A DNA stretch of 64,000 nt from NCBI RefSeq assembly GCF_030247185.1, contig NC_080571.1:351040254-351104253 (forward strand), written 5' to 3'. Positions 32,787 through 43,437 of the stretch are shown piece after piece. The first letter of the stretch is position 1, and each line of letters begins with the position of its first letter. The DNA comes from Malaya genurostris. Lineage: Eukaryota; Arthropoda; Insecta; Diptera; Culicidae. The notes beneath the pieces were generated by a model. It saw only the letters and a program-made list of their open reading frames with translations. It was not told the origin of the DNA and made no database searches. Made by a program: the position numbers and the translations under genes.

Positions 32787-33711
32787 AAGGGTGATTTTTT
32801 AAGAGCTTGAGAACTTTTTTAAACAATAAAACGCATAAAATTTGCAAAATCTCATCGGTTCTTTATTTTAAACGTTAGATTGGTACATGACATTTACTTT
32901 TTGAAGATAATTTCATTTAAATGTTGACCGCGGCTGCGTCTTAGGTGGTCCATTCGGAAAGTCCAATTTTGGGCAACTTTTTCGAGCATTTCGGCCGGAA
33001 TGGCCCGAATTTCTTCGGAAATGTTGTCTTCCAAAGCTGGAATAGTTACTGGCTTATTTCTGTAGACTTTAGACTTGACGTAGCCCCACAAAAAATAGTC
33101 TAAAGGCGTCAAATCGCATGATCTTGGTGGCCAACTTACCGGTCCATTTCTTGAGATGAATTGTTCTCCGAAGTTTTCCCTCAAAATGGCCATAGAATCG
33201 CGAGCTGTGTGGCATGTAGCGCCATCTTGTTGAAACCACATGTCAACCAAGTTCAGTTCTTCCATTTTTGGCAACAAAAAGTTTGTTAGCATCGAACGAT
33301 AGCGATCGCCATTCACTGTAACGTTGCGTCCAACAGCATCTTTGAAAAAATACGGTCCTATGATTCCACCAGCGTACAAACCACACCAAACAGTGCATTT
33401 TTCGGGATGCATGGGCAGTTCTTGAACGGTTTCTGGTTGCTCTTCACTCCAAATGCGGCAATTTTGCTTATTTACGTAGCCATTCAACCAGAAATGAGCC
33501 TCATCGCTGAACAAAATTTGTCGATAAAAAAGCGGATTTTCCGAATGGACCACCTAAGACGCAGCCGCGGTCAACATTTAAATGAAATTATCTTCAAAAA
33601 GTAAATGTCATGTACCAATCTAACGTTTAAAATAAAGAACCGATGAGATTTTGCAAATTTTATGCGTTTTATTGTTTAAAAAAGTTCTCAAGCTCTTAAA
33701 AAATCACCCTT
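32787..33711 (-). mobile_element. DD41D (rosa-like) element in foldback form
   Basis: Bounded by TA (32785-32786 and 33712-33713), with both ends starting AAGGGTGATTTTTTAAGAGC. The two terminal arms, 32787-32960 and 33538-33711, are perfect 174-bp inverted repeats by my reading. The left arm includes the natural 3' end of the transposase gene. The right arm is an inverted duplicate that replaces the true 5' end. Total 925 bp, shorter than a full element. Identical arms imply a recent event. Confidence 0.88.
32894..33553 (-). CDS. DD41D transposase catalytic domain, N-terminus lost (219 codons open)
   Basis: The frame is open from ATG 33553 to the stop at 32894. Catalytic Asp residues are in FSDEAHFW, QQDGATCH and LTPLDYFLWG, with 41 residues between the second and third. 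That is the DD41D spacing of rosa-type mariner relatives. Other family marks are CTVWCGLYAGGI, WPPRSCD and a C-terminus RRSRGQHLNEIIFKK. The helix-turn-helix DNA-binding region is missing. The first codons (MVHSE) come from the inverted arm, read antisense to the gene's own 3' end, so the start is an accident of rearrangement. It is unlikely to transpose alone but could make a stable DDD-only protein if expressed. Confidence 0.8.
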   Translation of the reverse strand: MVHSENPLFYRQILFSDEAHFWLNGYVNKQNCRIWSEEQPETVQELPMHPEKCTVWCGLYAGGIIGPYFFKDAVGRNVTVNGDRYRSMLTNFLLPKMEELNLVDMWFQQDGATCHTARDSMAILRENFGEQFISRNGPVSWPPRSCDLTPLDYFLWGYVKSKVYRNKPVTIPALEDNISEEIRAIPAEMLEKVAQNWTFRMDHLRRSRGQHLNEIIFKK

Positions 33712-34650
33712 TATGAGGTGGAGCGAAGAAATGTAGAAAAATTCTCTCACGGTTCATGCATTGAGAGACAGCGAGTTATATCTAATTGTCACTTATTTTG
33801 TGCGCTTTGTGTAATCTAAATCATTCGAAAGCAAAATGCAAGGGATTTTTTTTAGTTTTTTTTTTCTACAGCACAATTTTTTCATTGATTCACAATGACC
33901 AATATTATTCATCTGATCCCATTACACACAATTCATCAGCTGGTGAACGATATCAGAACTTTTTCTTCTGCCTACAGCGGTATTTCTAGAACAGTCATAT
34001 GCATTCCGCCAGTCATTTATGTCGTTTTCGCTTGATGCCAAACCCAACCCAGTTTCCACCCTAACTGCTGTCAAATCGTTTGTTTAAAGCTGGTTTCGAA
34101 CTGAAAATCGATTCAGTTTCGAACGTGCTTTTTATATCAGGCTTGCTCAGATACCGTTGCTAAGTACTAATATAACACAATTTAGTTAAAAGTGTTTGTT
34201 TAATGCAACTGTCCTGGGTCAGTTTCATTTTTTTTTCAAGCGAAACGATATTAGTAAGCAATGTTGATACCGAAATAAGCACGTGAATCAAGTATGCATG
34301 TGAAATCTCTACAAAAAATATCCCGTTGCGCGCCAAACAATTTTTAAACGATCTAGTATTCTTGTCTTCGACGGCCAAGCACTTATGCAACTCGTTGCGC
34401 GCCAAACATCAATCGTAGATCTAGCAATCATCGGCGACTTTTTCAGTGGAAAATTCCATTATCCATACAAAACAACTTTATGGATTTTCCCACTTTTCCG
34501 GCAAGTTTTCCTAATTTTTTTGATGTACGAACCCGATGGGGATAAAAATTGATCAAACAAAAAAAGAATCATGTAAATCCGTCCATCCGTTCTTACGTGA
34601 TGCGATTACAAAGAATGATCTCTGCATTTTTATATATATAGATATATAGA

Positions 34651-37012
34651 CTAGCTGACCCATCGAACTTCGTCTCGCCGATTTTTTTTTTAATTTATGT
34701 TTTCGGACAGTAGGATTGTCAAGCGTTTTACGTGCTTCGATTGACTTAAAAACTTGACAAAACATTCTCGAAATGTTTCATTATAACAGAATACAAAAGA
34801 AAAAATATGACTTTTTGAGAATGTTAGAGCCTACGTGCTCCCTTGAGTAATAAATTGTTTCGTTCGATTTTATAGACGATAAACTTCAAACGCGTTTTTC
34901 TCGAAAGCAGGTTTTGAAATTCCGTGTCCATCGTCATTCAAAAACTACTTCAACAAATTTTTTTTAAATTTTGCACACACTTTCTACATATAAAAAACCA
35001 GACCCCAACGTTTACCTTTTTCGTAAAAAATCGTAGTTTTCACTTTCAACAACTATGCTGCTTTGATTTGGTCACTTTTGATTAGTCTGCGCTGAGATAC
35101 AGTAGACACCGAAAATCATGATTTTTTAGAAGCGTGCTCAAAAATACCTCTTCGCCGACTTATTTCTCAACATTTTTCCACGAAAAAATTACAAAATGTT
35201 GTTCGAATGATGCTTAACATTCATTTGAGAATAAATTATTTTTGAAAAAGATTGTTTGAAACTCAATCGTTCAAGCTACTTTGATAAACTGGTTGCTCTG
35301 CATATATGAATACATAAATCTATGACATACGTACCAAATAAGATGTACTTAATATACAAATCACCAATACAAGTTAACCTGGTTTACTCTTGATCCATTA
35401 TTTTACTGATTACTTGGCTGCGATGAATTCGTTGAAAAAAATTGTGAATATGTTAAAAGCACTTGTTACGCAAAAATTAAGCGAATGCACCGATCGCCAT
35501 ATCATCTTTTGAGTCAGTGCATCGAACAGCGATTGTAGATCTCTCTCAAACTATAGTATATAAAAAGTGAACTACATATAGCAATAAAAAGTGAAGCAAA
35601 AATAACTAAGATGACTACTTTAAATTGATTCCACAAATTTACAAAAGCTACCCTCGCGACTTGTAGTTCATCACTCTCGCTAGTCTGGTGATATTAAACA
35701 CGACTATTTGATGAATGTTCGTTTCGATTAACAATTTTGTGATCAAACTTTAAACTTCTGGTCAGTCAGTAATTATTCAGCAATTTTTTGACATATCAGA
35801 GACTCGGATGTTTCGCATCGCTAAGTTCGATTCCTCTGGTAGAAGGTAAAAGTTTAGATGCTAGAAACCTTTTTCTTACTTAAATGAACCTTGTTACGTC
35901 GAATTTTTCCGCACTTTATCTTTAAATCCTTACTCTTCCTTGAGTACTATTGCTCTACATTGTTCATATTCTTTCTTCTCTCACAATCTCTAGTTAGTTT
36001 GATATTGTTAAAAAACCGAAAGATAAAATGAGTAATTCTTGGACATTCGAAAGTTCAAGTTATCATTCTTTTAAATATTGTGTCCATTAACTTTTACATG
36101 AATACTGCATTCGTTTAATAGTTGTATCAATAGTCGTCTCATTTGTCGACACCACAGCATTTTGTTTAGTACCCCACCTACAATTAATGAATGGTGGAGT
36201 TCGGTACTGAGAATCTATATCAGAAAGTTTTATATGAAAATAATGTGCAATTCTTCTTCAGCTTATCGTTCGAGTCAATGCATAAAATAATGGTTTTCAA
36301 TCTACCAGAATTAAACCGACGCGAACGAACTTCAGCATGTTAAATGCAAGGCAAACCTCTTTGTTTGGTCTCATTATTTAAACTGCAGAATCCTATCATT
36401 GATTCATACAAAAATCGTTCTATAATGTGATTTGTTCAACTCACGCCTAAAATGGCCAACAATAATCATCTAACTGATTACATTGCACACAATGCATCTT
36501 CTGGTAAACAATATCAGAATTTTTGATCCCGTTTACGGTATAGCTAGAACACTCATATGCGTTCCATCATTAAATCATTTGGCAAGCAATAATGTTGATA
36601 CCCAATTAAGCACGTGGCTCGGAATCATGAACCACATGAATCAAGCATGCACTTCACACAAATCAACTCGTTGCGCGCCAAAAGATTCTTTCAACGATCT
36701 AGTATTCCTTTCTTCGACGGCCAAACACTTATGCAACTCGTTATGCGCAAAACACCTATCAATGATCTAGCAATCATTGGCGACTTTTTCAGTGGAAAAT
36801 TCCATTGTCCATACAAAATAAATTTATTGGTTTTTCCCACTTTTCCGGTGAATTTTCCTAATTTTTTTGATGTACGAACCCGGTGGGGGTAAAAACTGAT
36901 CAAACAAAAAAAAGCATCTCAATCCGTCCATCCGTTCTTATGTGATGCGATTACAAAGAATGATCTCTGCATTTTCATATATATATATAGATAGATAGAT
37001 AGATAGATAGAT
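34651..37012 (+). mobile_element. Family T repeat, copy 2, directly abutting copy 1
   Basis: Begins CTAGCTGACCCATCGAACTT at the last base of copy 1's TATA/GATA tail and ends with its own GATA tail. Length 2362 bp, without the DD41D insertion. Aligns with copy 1 at both ends; the middle is more divergent. No coding region recognised. Confidence 0.72.
36977..37012. repeat. (TA)n(GATA)n tail of T copy 2
   Basis: TATATATATA followed by seven GATA-type units. Confidence 0.9.
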
Positions 37013-37215
37013 TTATTATGGGTACCTTAGAATTATTTCATTTTTTATGTAATCGTGAGCGGTCGTGTCTTGCATACAACCCTCTATTTTTTTTATACCT
37101 ATCAGCCTGTAATTCCGAAACCGAAAGTCTCGTCGGGGTTCAATGCGTAAGGTGCTATGGGATTGTATGACCTATCATTTGAACGTAAGGTTGTGCAAAT
37201 TTGTCCAGCAGTAAA
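37013..37215 (-). repeat. Shared 'CAAGACAC' motif and a family Z module
   Basis: 37040-37085 is the inverted form of 4575-4620. 37095-37205 reads like one Z module (CCTGTAATTCCGAAACCG..TCATTTGAA..GTCCAGCAG). Confidence 0.5.
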
Positions 37216-40200
37216 TCGATTAGCACGAAGCGGTGCACGATATTTGTCACTATCAACATTCAAATATAATAATCAACATCTCACAATTCAAGCGCTAGCT
37301 TATCTGAAATACACACCAAACGCCACGAATCAACCATTAAAATGATACTCGACACCATTTGCAACCGAGTCCGAAAAGAAACCCATCAAAACCAGAAGTC
37401 AATCAACACTTCCCTTCTAGCCCGAAGCTCGGCCAACCGAAACAAATTGAAACAAATTTGAAACTCAAAAACGTCAATACCACTCAAAAATATCTCCTGT
37501 TTTGCGTTTACGCAAAAAAACACTGCACCGAAAAGACGTCCAAAAATGATAAATGAAAATGAAAAATGGAAATAAATTGTTTCCCTCCTCCACCCACGCC
37601 GTCACCACCACCACCAGTGGAATCGAATCCAATCGCATGGACCACGTACCTCTATGAACCCCGGAGGAAAATGTTTTGTCGCTTCTCTCTCTCTCCTCCC
37701 CTTCCCAGCCGATATCCGATCTCCACCCGGGACATCATCGAACAGACCGAACAACATACGCGCACACGCCTCTTGTTGGCGAGGAAAACAGCAATTAAAA
37801 TATATACATTTACTTTGGCCTCGTCCCGGGAGGGTGAAAATCACGGCTTCGCATCAGCAATCGTCGAATCGCACATCGCAATCGGAAAGGATATTTGTCC
37901 TGGTTCTGCGCTGCCGGTGGTCTTTCGGGGAGATCTTTCCAAATGCATTTAGGATAATCAAATCTATCACTTGCTCTTTGATTTGATTTGAAAAGTAATC
38001 ATTCCGGGTAACAATTCAATTACAAACTTCACATGTTGGAAGATGGGGATGATCAACGGGAAATTGGTTTTAAGCCTGCCTCACCGGACGAGGACAAATT
38101 GATATTTCCTTTGAAAATGACCGGTGAAGCGGTGAGGTGACAAAGATGTAGAAAAACAAATCGGTTTGATTTCATGCCTGCCTGCCTACGACTTCTTTGT
38201 AATAATTTAATTTCAAATCAGAAAAACAAGAGAGAAAAAAAAGCCTGTGTTCGGGTCTCTAATAGCTTAATTAGTCGTGTACATACAATTCAATTAAAGC
38301 TAAAGACATTAAAAGGCGCCACACGGTGAAAACAGGAACGAACGAACGGAGAAGACAGGAAACGAACACGGAAACAAACGGAAGACTCGGCGCAGCAGTT
38401 GTTTTTCCATTTCGGAGCTCATAATCGGAGTCGTTAGCAAACAAATGGTGCATCACCTCTGGCCGCCCGCCCCGTCCCACCGAAATGACGAACCGAACCG
38501 TTTGCTGAGCTGAGTCCTCCTGAAGCAACATCCTTTCTTTGTTTTTTTTTTCGAACTCTGCCTGGCACCCTCTCCGCTCCGATGGGATGGCCCCAATTTA
38601 GCTGCTTAATTTCCCTGGCTGGCAGTAGAAATGAAAGACAATTCTGGAAGACGGCGGCAAGTTCCCAGTCTCGCAATAAGCCACGCAGAGTCACGCAAAG
38701 TAAGTTAATTTAATTTAAATAATTATTCTACACTGCCATTTCTCGTTTGTCTTTAATCTAAAGCAAAGTGACATTAAAACTGCGTGCCGCTTCCATTTGT
38801 CCCTACCGGAATAGGAGGACAAAGGATCCTTAAGCATCCGTACGGAGCCGAGAACGAATTAATGCTTAAGATAAACACATCTCATTCCAGTTCAGGTCGG
38901 TACTCAGAAACGCCTTTCAATGGAATTTTGGGGAAAACTTTCCAACACACAAAGTTCAAGCGAAGGTAGTAGCTTGACGTAACAAGAACCGAGATTGAAT
39001 GTGGTTTGATCTCAGTAGGTCAGGCTTTGTGCAATGTTGAATGCTAAATTTCGTTCGTCACTAACACAGCAGGCCGTGATGGAATGGTCGGAGTATTCTT
39101 CTTGTTCTTCTACCCAGAAAAGGGGTTTTCTCGGTTTGCATTTATTTTAAATGTGAGAGAATTTAGATTAGGTTCTGGAATTGGTTGATCTTTTCGGGAG
39201 CTCGTAAAAACCTACTTTAGAAGCAATTATCTAGTTTGAAGAGATACGAAAAAGGGAGTTGTTTATGGAGGATGAAATGAGCAAATCCAAACGATGAGTT
39301 GCGAAAACTGTGTGGGTGTGGGGTTTGTCATCTCAGCATAGCAAGTGCAAACAGTTATTCACAGACATTTAATCACGATTTTCTGATGTCGTATGCAACA
39401 GATTATTGGAAATCTGCACACAATATTTGGTGATAAAATGAAAAACGTAGAAGAACTTGTTGGACTGAACCTGCGAAGTTCTTTGAAGTATAGCTTCCAA
39501 GTAACTTGAATGGTGGCCAGCCGTAGATAATTTTGGTCGCGAAACTCAATTTATTCTTGTGCCAACTAGTTCAGTTTGGAAATGCAATATTGGCAAAACC
39601 TCGGTACAGAATTAATGGTGCAGACGAAAGAATATTTAAAAACCTGCATTTATCATGACGACCAAGACATTTTCGATAGGTTTTGCTTCGGAAGGCGTTT
39701 CAATTTTCTTTTGGGTCATTGTCTCTCAGGGGGATTCTTTTCCAACTAGTCCAAAACAACTTCGTTGCAGTCAATTTTTTCGTGAAATGCTACAAATAAC
39801 GAAATCCACACTCTAAGAAGCACTCTCGAAGATTTAATTTTATCTGATGTTTGAAAGTGCGTTGAATGCAGTATTGTTTCCTAATCAGGCACGCTCTATC
39901 CGAACCAACAACAATAAAGTTACTTATTTTTGATGAATCAGGATCACAATTGATTTCTGTTGAGCTGAGGTGAATTTTACTAATGGGTCTTCATCGGCAC
40001 ACCACCGCATCGCTGGTTTCGCGTAATAGCAATTTGATAGATCCGGCCAAAACGAAAACGGAATCGTCTTGGCGTCCGTGCTTTAATTCACGCCCTTGTC
40101 GTTTATTACGATGCATTCCGGCTGCGACTGCTACTCCAGTCAATTTAAAACACGTGCACTTAAAACAAAAAGCATTGTCATGTTCCTAAAGACTACGAGT

Positions 40201-41479
40201 TACTGGTTTTTGAGAAGATACTAGAGAACTGAAAAAATCGATTTCTTGGAATGGCTGAAGTGACATAACACTTACGTCCAAGTGAAAATTTCCACTAGAG
40301 ATGAGTGGCTATCAGTTTTTCATAGAGCAACGAGCTGGTGCTGGTGTTTATTGCTGCAAAATGGGGTGATAACAATCGAATTCGTTTGGTAGAAACTGGC
40401 AGAAACGCTTGCAAATATGTGTGGAGTTTTTTTGTCTCTTCTTCGGAGTTAATCCGGTAAAATTTTAGGATTTTAGGTCTTGGGCTTCCTCTGAGCCATA
40501 AACCTACTGGAGTAGTTCGCAGACTTACCATCAAACTACAATATTTTTGGAGGAACCATCAGTAGGCTGAATTATTTTCATGTGACCTGTTTAGCCATGG
40601 AACTATTTATCATCTGATATATAATTATCCTGCAGTTTTATGATTAAAGCATCGTATTTTCGATTTCTATAACATAACGTTGCTCAAGCGACAGAAACTT
40701 GAAGACATTTTTGAGTTTTTATATAAATGTGGTAAAGAGCTCTAAGCTCTCTCGTGGGTGGTTTATACTTTCTGTAGGTTTTAAAATGTTTGTTACCCCA
40801 ATTCCCTTCTCTTTCTCTTATCAGGAAAACTATGGAACTCACGCTATGGCAAAGATCTTCGAAAAACACAGGAAACGTGCCATTCGAGACAAATTATTTT
40901 GAATACCTTCAAAAGTTCTTTATTAAGAAAGGTGTAGATTGCGTATTGAAATTTGTTCGTAAATACATTCCTTAGAAAAAGGCATACAAATATGGATTGG
41001 GTTGAGAAATTCCTGGTTTCACTAATAAACACCAAACCACTTTCTGTTGAAAGACCTGAACTTATTCCACTGAAAGTGTAAGACTTTTCAGGATCCACTA
41101 TTCACTATTACCTAGAACTTTCTCGAAGAGACGTAACTCGCGTTGATTGTTGACTCATGCTCATATTGTTGTTGTATGGTGCTACTGCTATTCAATGTTC
41201 GAACCTGACCTGACTTTACTGTGCAGGTTGTAAAATGTACCTCTGCATAGAAAGCTATGATGTTTTCCACTCCACATTAAAGAAGATAAAACTGAACATG
41301 CACTACTCAGTTGTGTGGAATAGAAAATAAAAATAGAAAATAACCATTTAAATGAACATGAAATGTAAGGTCAAATTCTGTGCACGGTACATATGTATAT
41401 GCTATAAAAACAAAAGTTTTGTAGGTATCGAGGTAGACCAGTATCAGTTGGATCTAGTGCAAAAATTCAATTCCCACAC
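37216..41479. other. Mostly unique sequence, no gene recognised
   Basis: GC-richer block at 37570-38700 with overlapping frames on both strands (for example 37566-37952, 37654-37986, 38271-38694) that lack domains. The rest is AT-rich. Possible host intergenic or intronic DNA. Confidence 0.45.
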
Positions 41480-41484
41480 ACCTA

Positions 41485-41758
41485 GGAAAAATCGTGTAAA
41501 TTTACGTCTTCTGAGACCGACATATATGAGCATAAAAAATGACTCAATTTCATTGTTAAGCTAATATTTAATGCATTCAGATATATTTTAAATGCTAAAA
41601 CATGTAAATTTACACATTTGCTTTAAATGCGGATTATGTTCGAGGTATATTTTTATATCATTCTTGCAAAATTCATTCGTTTCGCGGATTACGTTATTAC
41701 GAATTGTGTCTTATGTGGTGTGGATTTGAGTCACCTGTAAATTTCATAATTTTTTGCT
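41485..41758. mobile_element. MITE-like repeat related to the hairpin element ends
   Basis: Left end AGGAAAAATCGTGTAAATTT follows TA at 41483-41484. The right end, reverse-complemented, reads CAGCAAAAAATTATGAAATT and then TACAGGTGACT, close to the outer ends at 13609-14474. Internal TGTAAATTTACA words recur. Boundaries are uncertain. Confidence 0.4.
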
Positions 41759-42127
41759 GAACATGAATTGAACATGTTTCAGGGTTAGGTAACGTGGCTC
41801 AACCAAAGTCGGAAGCGAAAACTTCCTGCATACAAACTAGAGATGGTCAGGTAAACAATTTCATCCTGGACTCTGACATCCGCTCGCAACTCCTCATCCA
41901 ACATCTGTTCACCATCTTCTTTGGAACTAACAAGATCTTTGTGCTGACACTAATATTTTTTTGGCCCCCCTTTCTTTCATCTCTTCACTATCTCGACGTG
42001 AACTAATTAGATTTTTTCGCTGACCTAAGTAATTTCGCTTTCTTACCCCTTTTTTCAACAACATTTATTTCTCTCTATTTCACTCCTTCTTTTCCGCCAA
42101 ATTCAACACCACGGAGGGCCGCCCCAG

Positions 42128-42280
42128 TCGACGATCAACATGCAGGCCACCCGCCGGGTTCTCGTTGCCCGAGAGTGTTTCCCGCGGAGCCACACGAAGA
42201 ATGTGACCACCATCGATGCGTACCAACGTCACCAATTCAGCATACAAGTTCCATCCGACCAGCCGCTACCGATGACGCAG
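42128..42280 (+). CDS. Candidate host exon (unidentified)
   Basis: A sharply bounded GC-rich block in AT-rich sequence. In the frame of ATG 42140 it reads open and protein-like: TINMQATRRVLVARECF, then TTIDAYQRHQFSIQVPSD. A pyrimidine-rich stretch at 42025-42098 is followed by CAG at 42125-42127, which could be a 3' splice site. Downstream GT at 42281-42282 is a weak donor. All three forward frames are open over part of the block, so the frame is not certain. I do not recognise the protein. Confidence 0.3.
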
Positions 42281-43138
42281 TGTGCCTTAATATATGTTAT
42301 TGAACAACTAGTTCTTTTGGAAGAATGAATGAACAAAAGTTCTTTGTTGAAGAACCATAGTTCTCTAATTTTTTCAAAAGTAATAAAAGTGATTGAATGG
42401 TAAAGAAAGTGTATTAAGAGCTGAATATTTCTAAACGGTCGTTGTGAACATGTTTAGTGACCTCTGAAAAAGTGCACAAAAGTGAACGATTGTTACTTTA
42501 AATACATGCAAAAAAGTTACTGCATTTACTATTGAAGAGTTTATTACCAACGAAATAGATTTTTTTGCCCTCGTGTGGTTTTCGCAGAAACATACAAAAT
42601 GTCAGACAAACGAATGAACTGTTCAGGTGAACTAGTTCTTTCGGTAGAACTATCAAGTTTTGAACGTTTCTTTGAAATGAACAACTTTTCGTTTTGAGTG
42701 CATTTATATACCAATTTCTCATCGGAAGGTGCTTTTTTGCCACACCAAACTTCGTTTTTGATATTCAGCAATTATTTTTACGGTTGTAAATTGGAGAACA
42801 TTATTTTCATTGGACGATTTGTAAAACTTATTCAATTCACATTCATCTATGAGCTATCGAATTTCGGCCAATCGTATAAAAATATTACGGAATATTAGTT
42901 TTCATATTACTGGCATGATCTGTAAATTTGGAAATGACTTCATCGTAATTCAGTGATAGTTTTAACAATAGATAACAAAGAAAAATTTCAATAAACTTTA
43001 CTAATTCTTGCGGTTAGTGTTAGTCCGTTTTTTTTGCGGGAAGAAAACTTTTTTTTTCGCATCGAGAAAACTGTACGTTAAATGCTAGAATCTTCATAAT
43101 TACTGAAATTTTCTGATGGTGAGCATGTTTGTCAGTAT
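42281..43138. other. AT-rich spacer with ACTAGTTCTTT words
   Basis: AACTAGTTCTTTTGG..AGAA at 42307-42324 and AACTAGTTCTTTCGGTAGAA at 42631-42650 are near-copies in the same orientation. No gene recognised. Confidence 0.35.
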
Positions 43139-43437
43139 GTAAGGGTAATTTTTAAGAGGTATAAGATTTGAATGTTCAAGATTTGAGAAAATTGATGAAA
43201 TCTTTATTTTAAGCGATAGAAAGATCAATATAATTTAATGTTTGAAAATGATTTCACGCAAATGTTGGCCGTGGCTCCGCTTTAGATGGCCTGTGCTCAA
43301 GGAAAAATTTTGGCACAATCTCTCCAACATATCGGGGCGGTACTTCACAAATAATGCCACCGGCAATAACACAAGGCACGATTCACGCGTCAAAAACAGT
43401 GTTGCCAAAAAGGTACTAGCAAAAAATCACCCTTTAT
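43139..43437 (-). mobile_element. Internally deleted DD41D derivative (~0.3 kb)
   Basis: The left part (AAGGGTAATTTTTAAGAG, CTTTATTTTAAGCGA, ATGATTTCACGCAAATGTTGG) matches the 3' end of the DD41D element at 32787. The right part (CACGATTCACGCGT, CAGTGTTGCCAAA, AAAATCACCCTT) matches its 5' end at 431-498. Most of the transposase is gone. The 3' side is followed by TA; the left side has TA one base into the repeat. Confidence 0.75.

Larger units (their letters stand above)
31808..34650 (+). mobile_element. Family T repeat, copy 1, split by a DD41D element
   Basis: Starts CTAGCTGACCCGACGAACTT and ends in ATGATCTCTGCATTTTTATA followed by a TATATA/GATATA tail. The 3' 700 bp align well with copy 2 (ACGATCTAGTATTC, TCTTCGACGGCCAA, CTAGCAATCAT.GGCGAC, CGTCCATCCGTTCTTA). 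No coding region. A 925-bp DD41D element interrupts it. A fixed 5' start and a microsatellite-like 3' tail suggest a non-autonomous retroposon, but the class is not proven. Confidence 0.7.

Noticed and set aside
33407..33604. Plus-strand frame ending in the same residues as the DD41D transposase
   Set aside because: It arises because the inverted arm repeats the gene's 3' codons; not a separate gene.
37566..37986. 128- and 110-codon overlapping frames
   Set aside because: Pro-rich start from a CCACC run and no domain; two frames cannot both be real and neither is supported.
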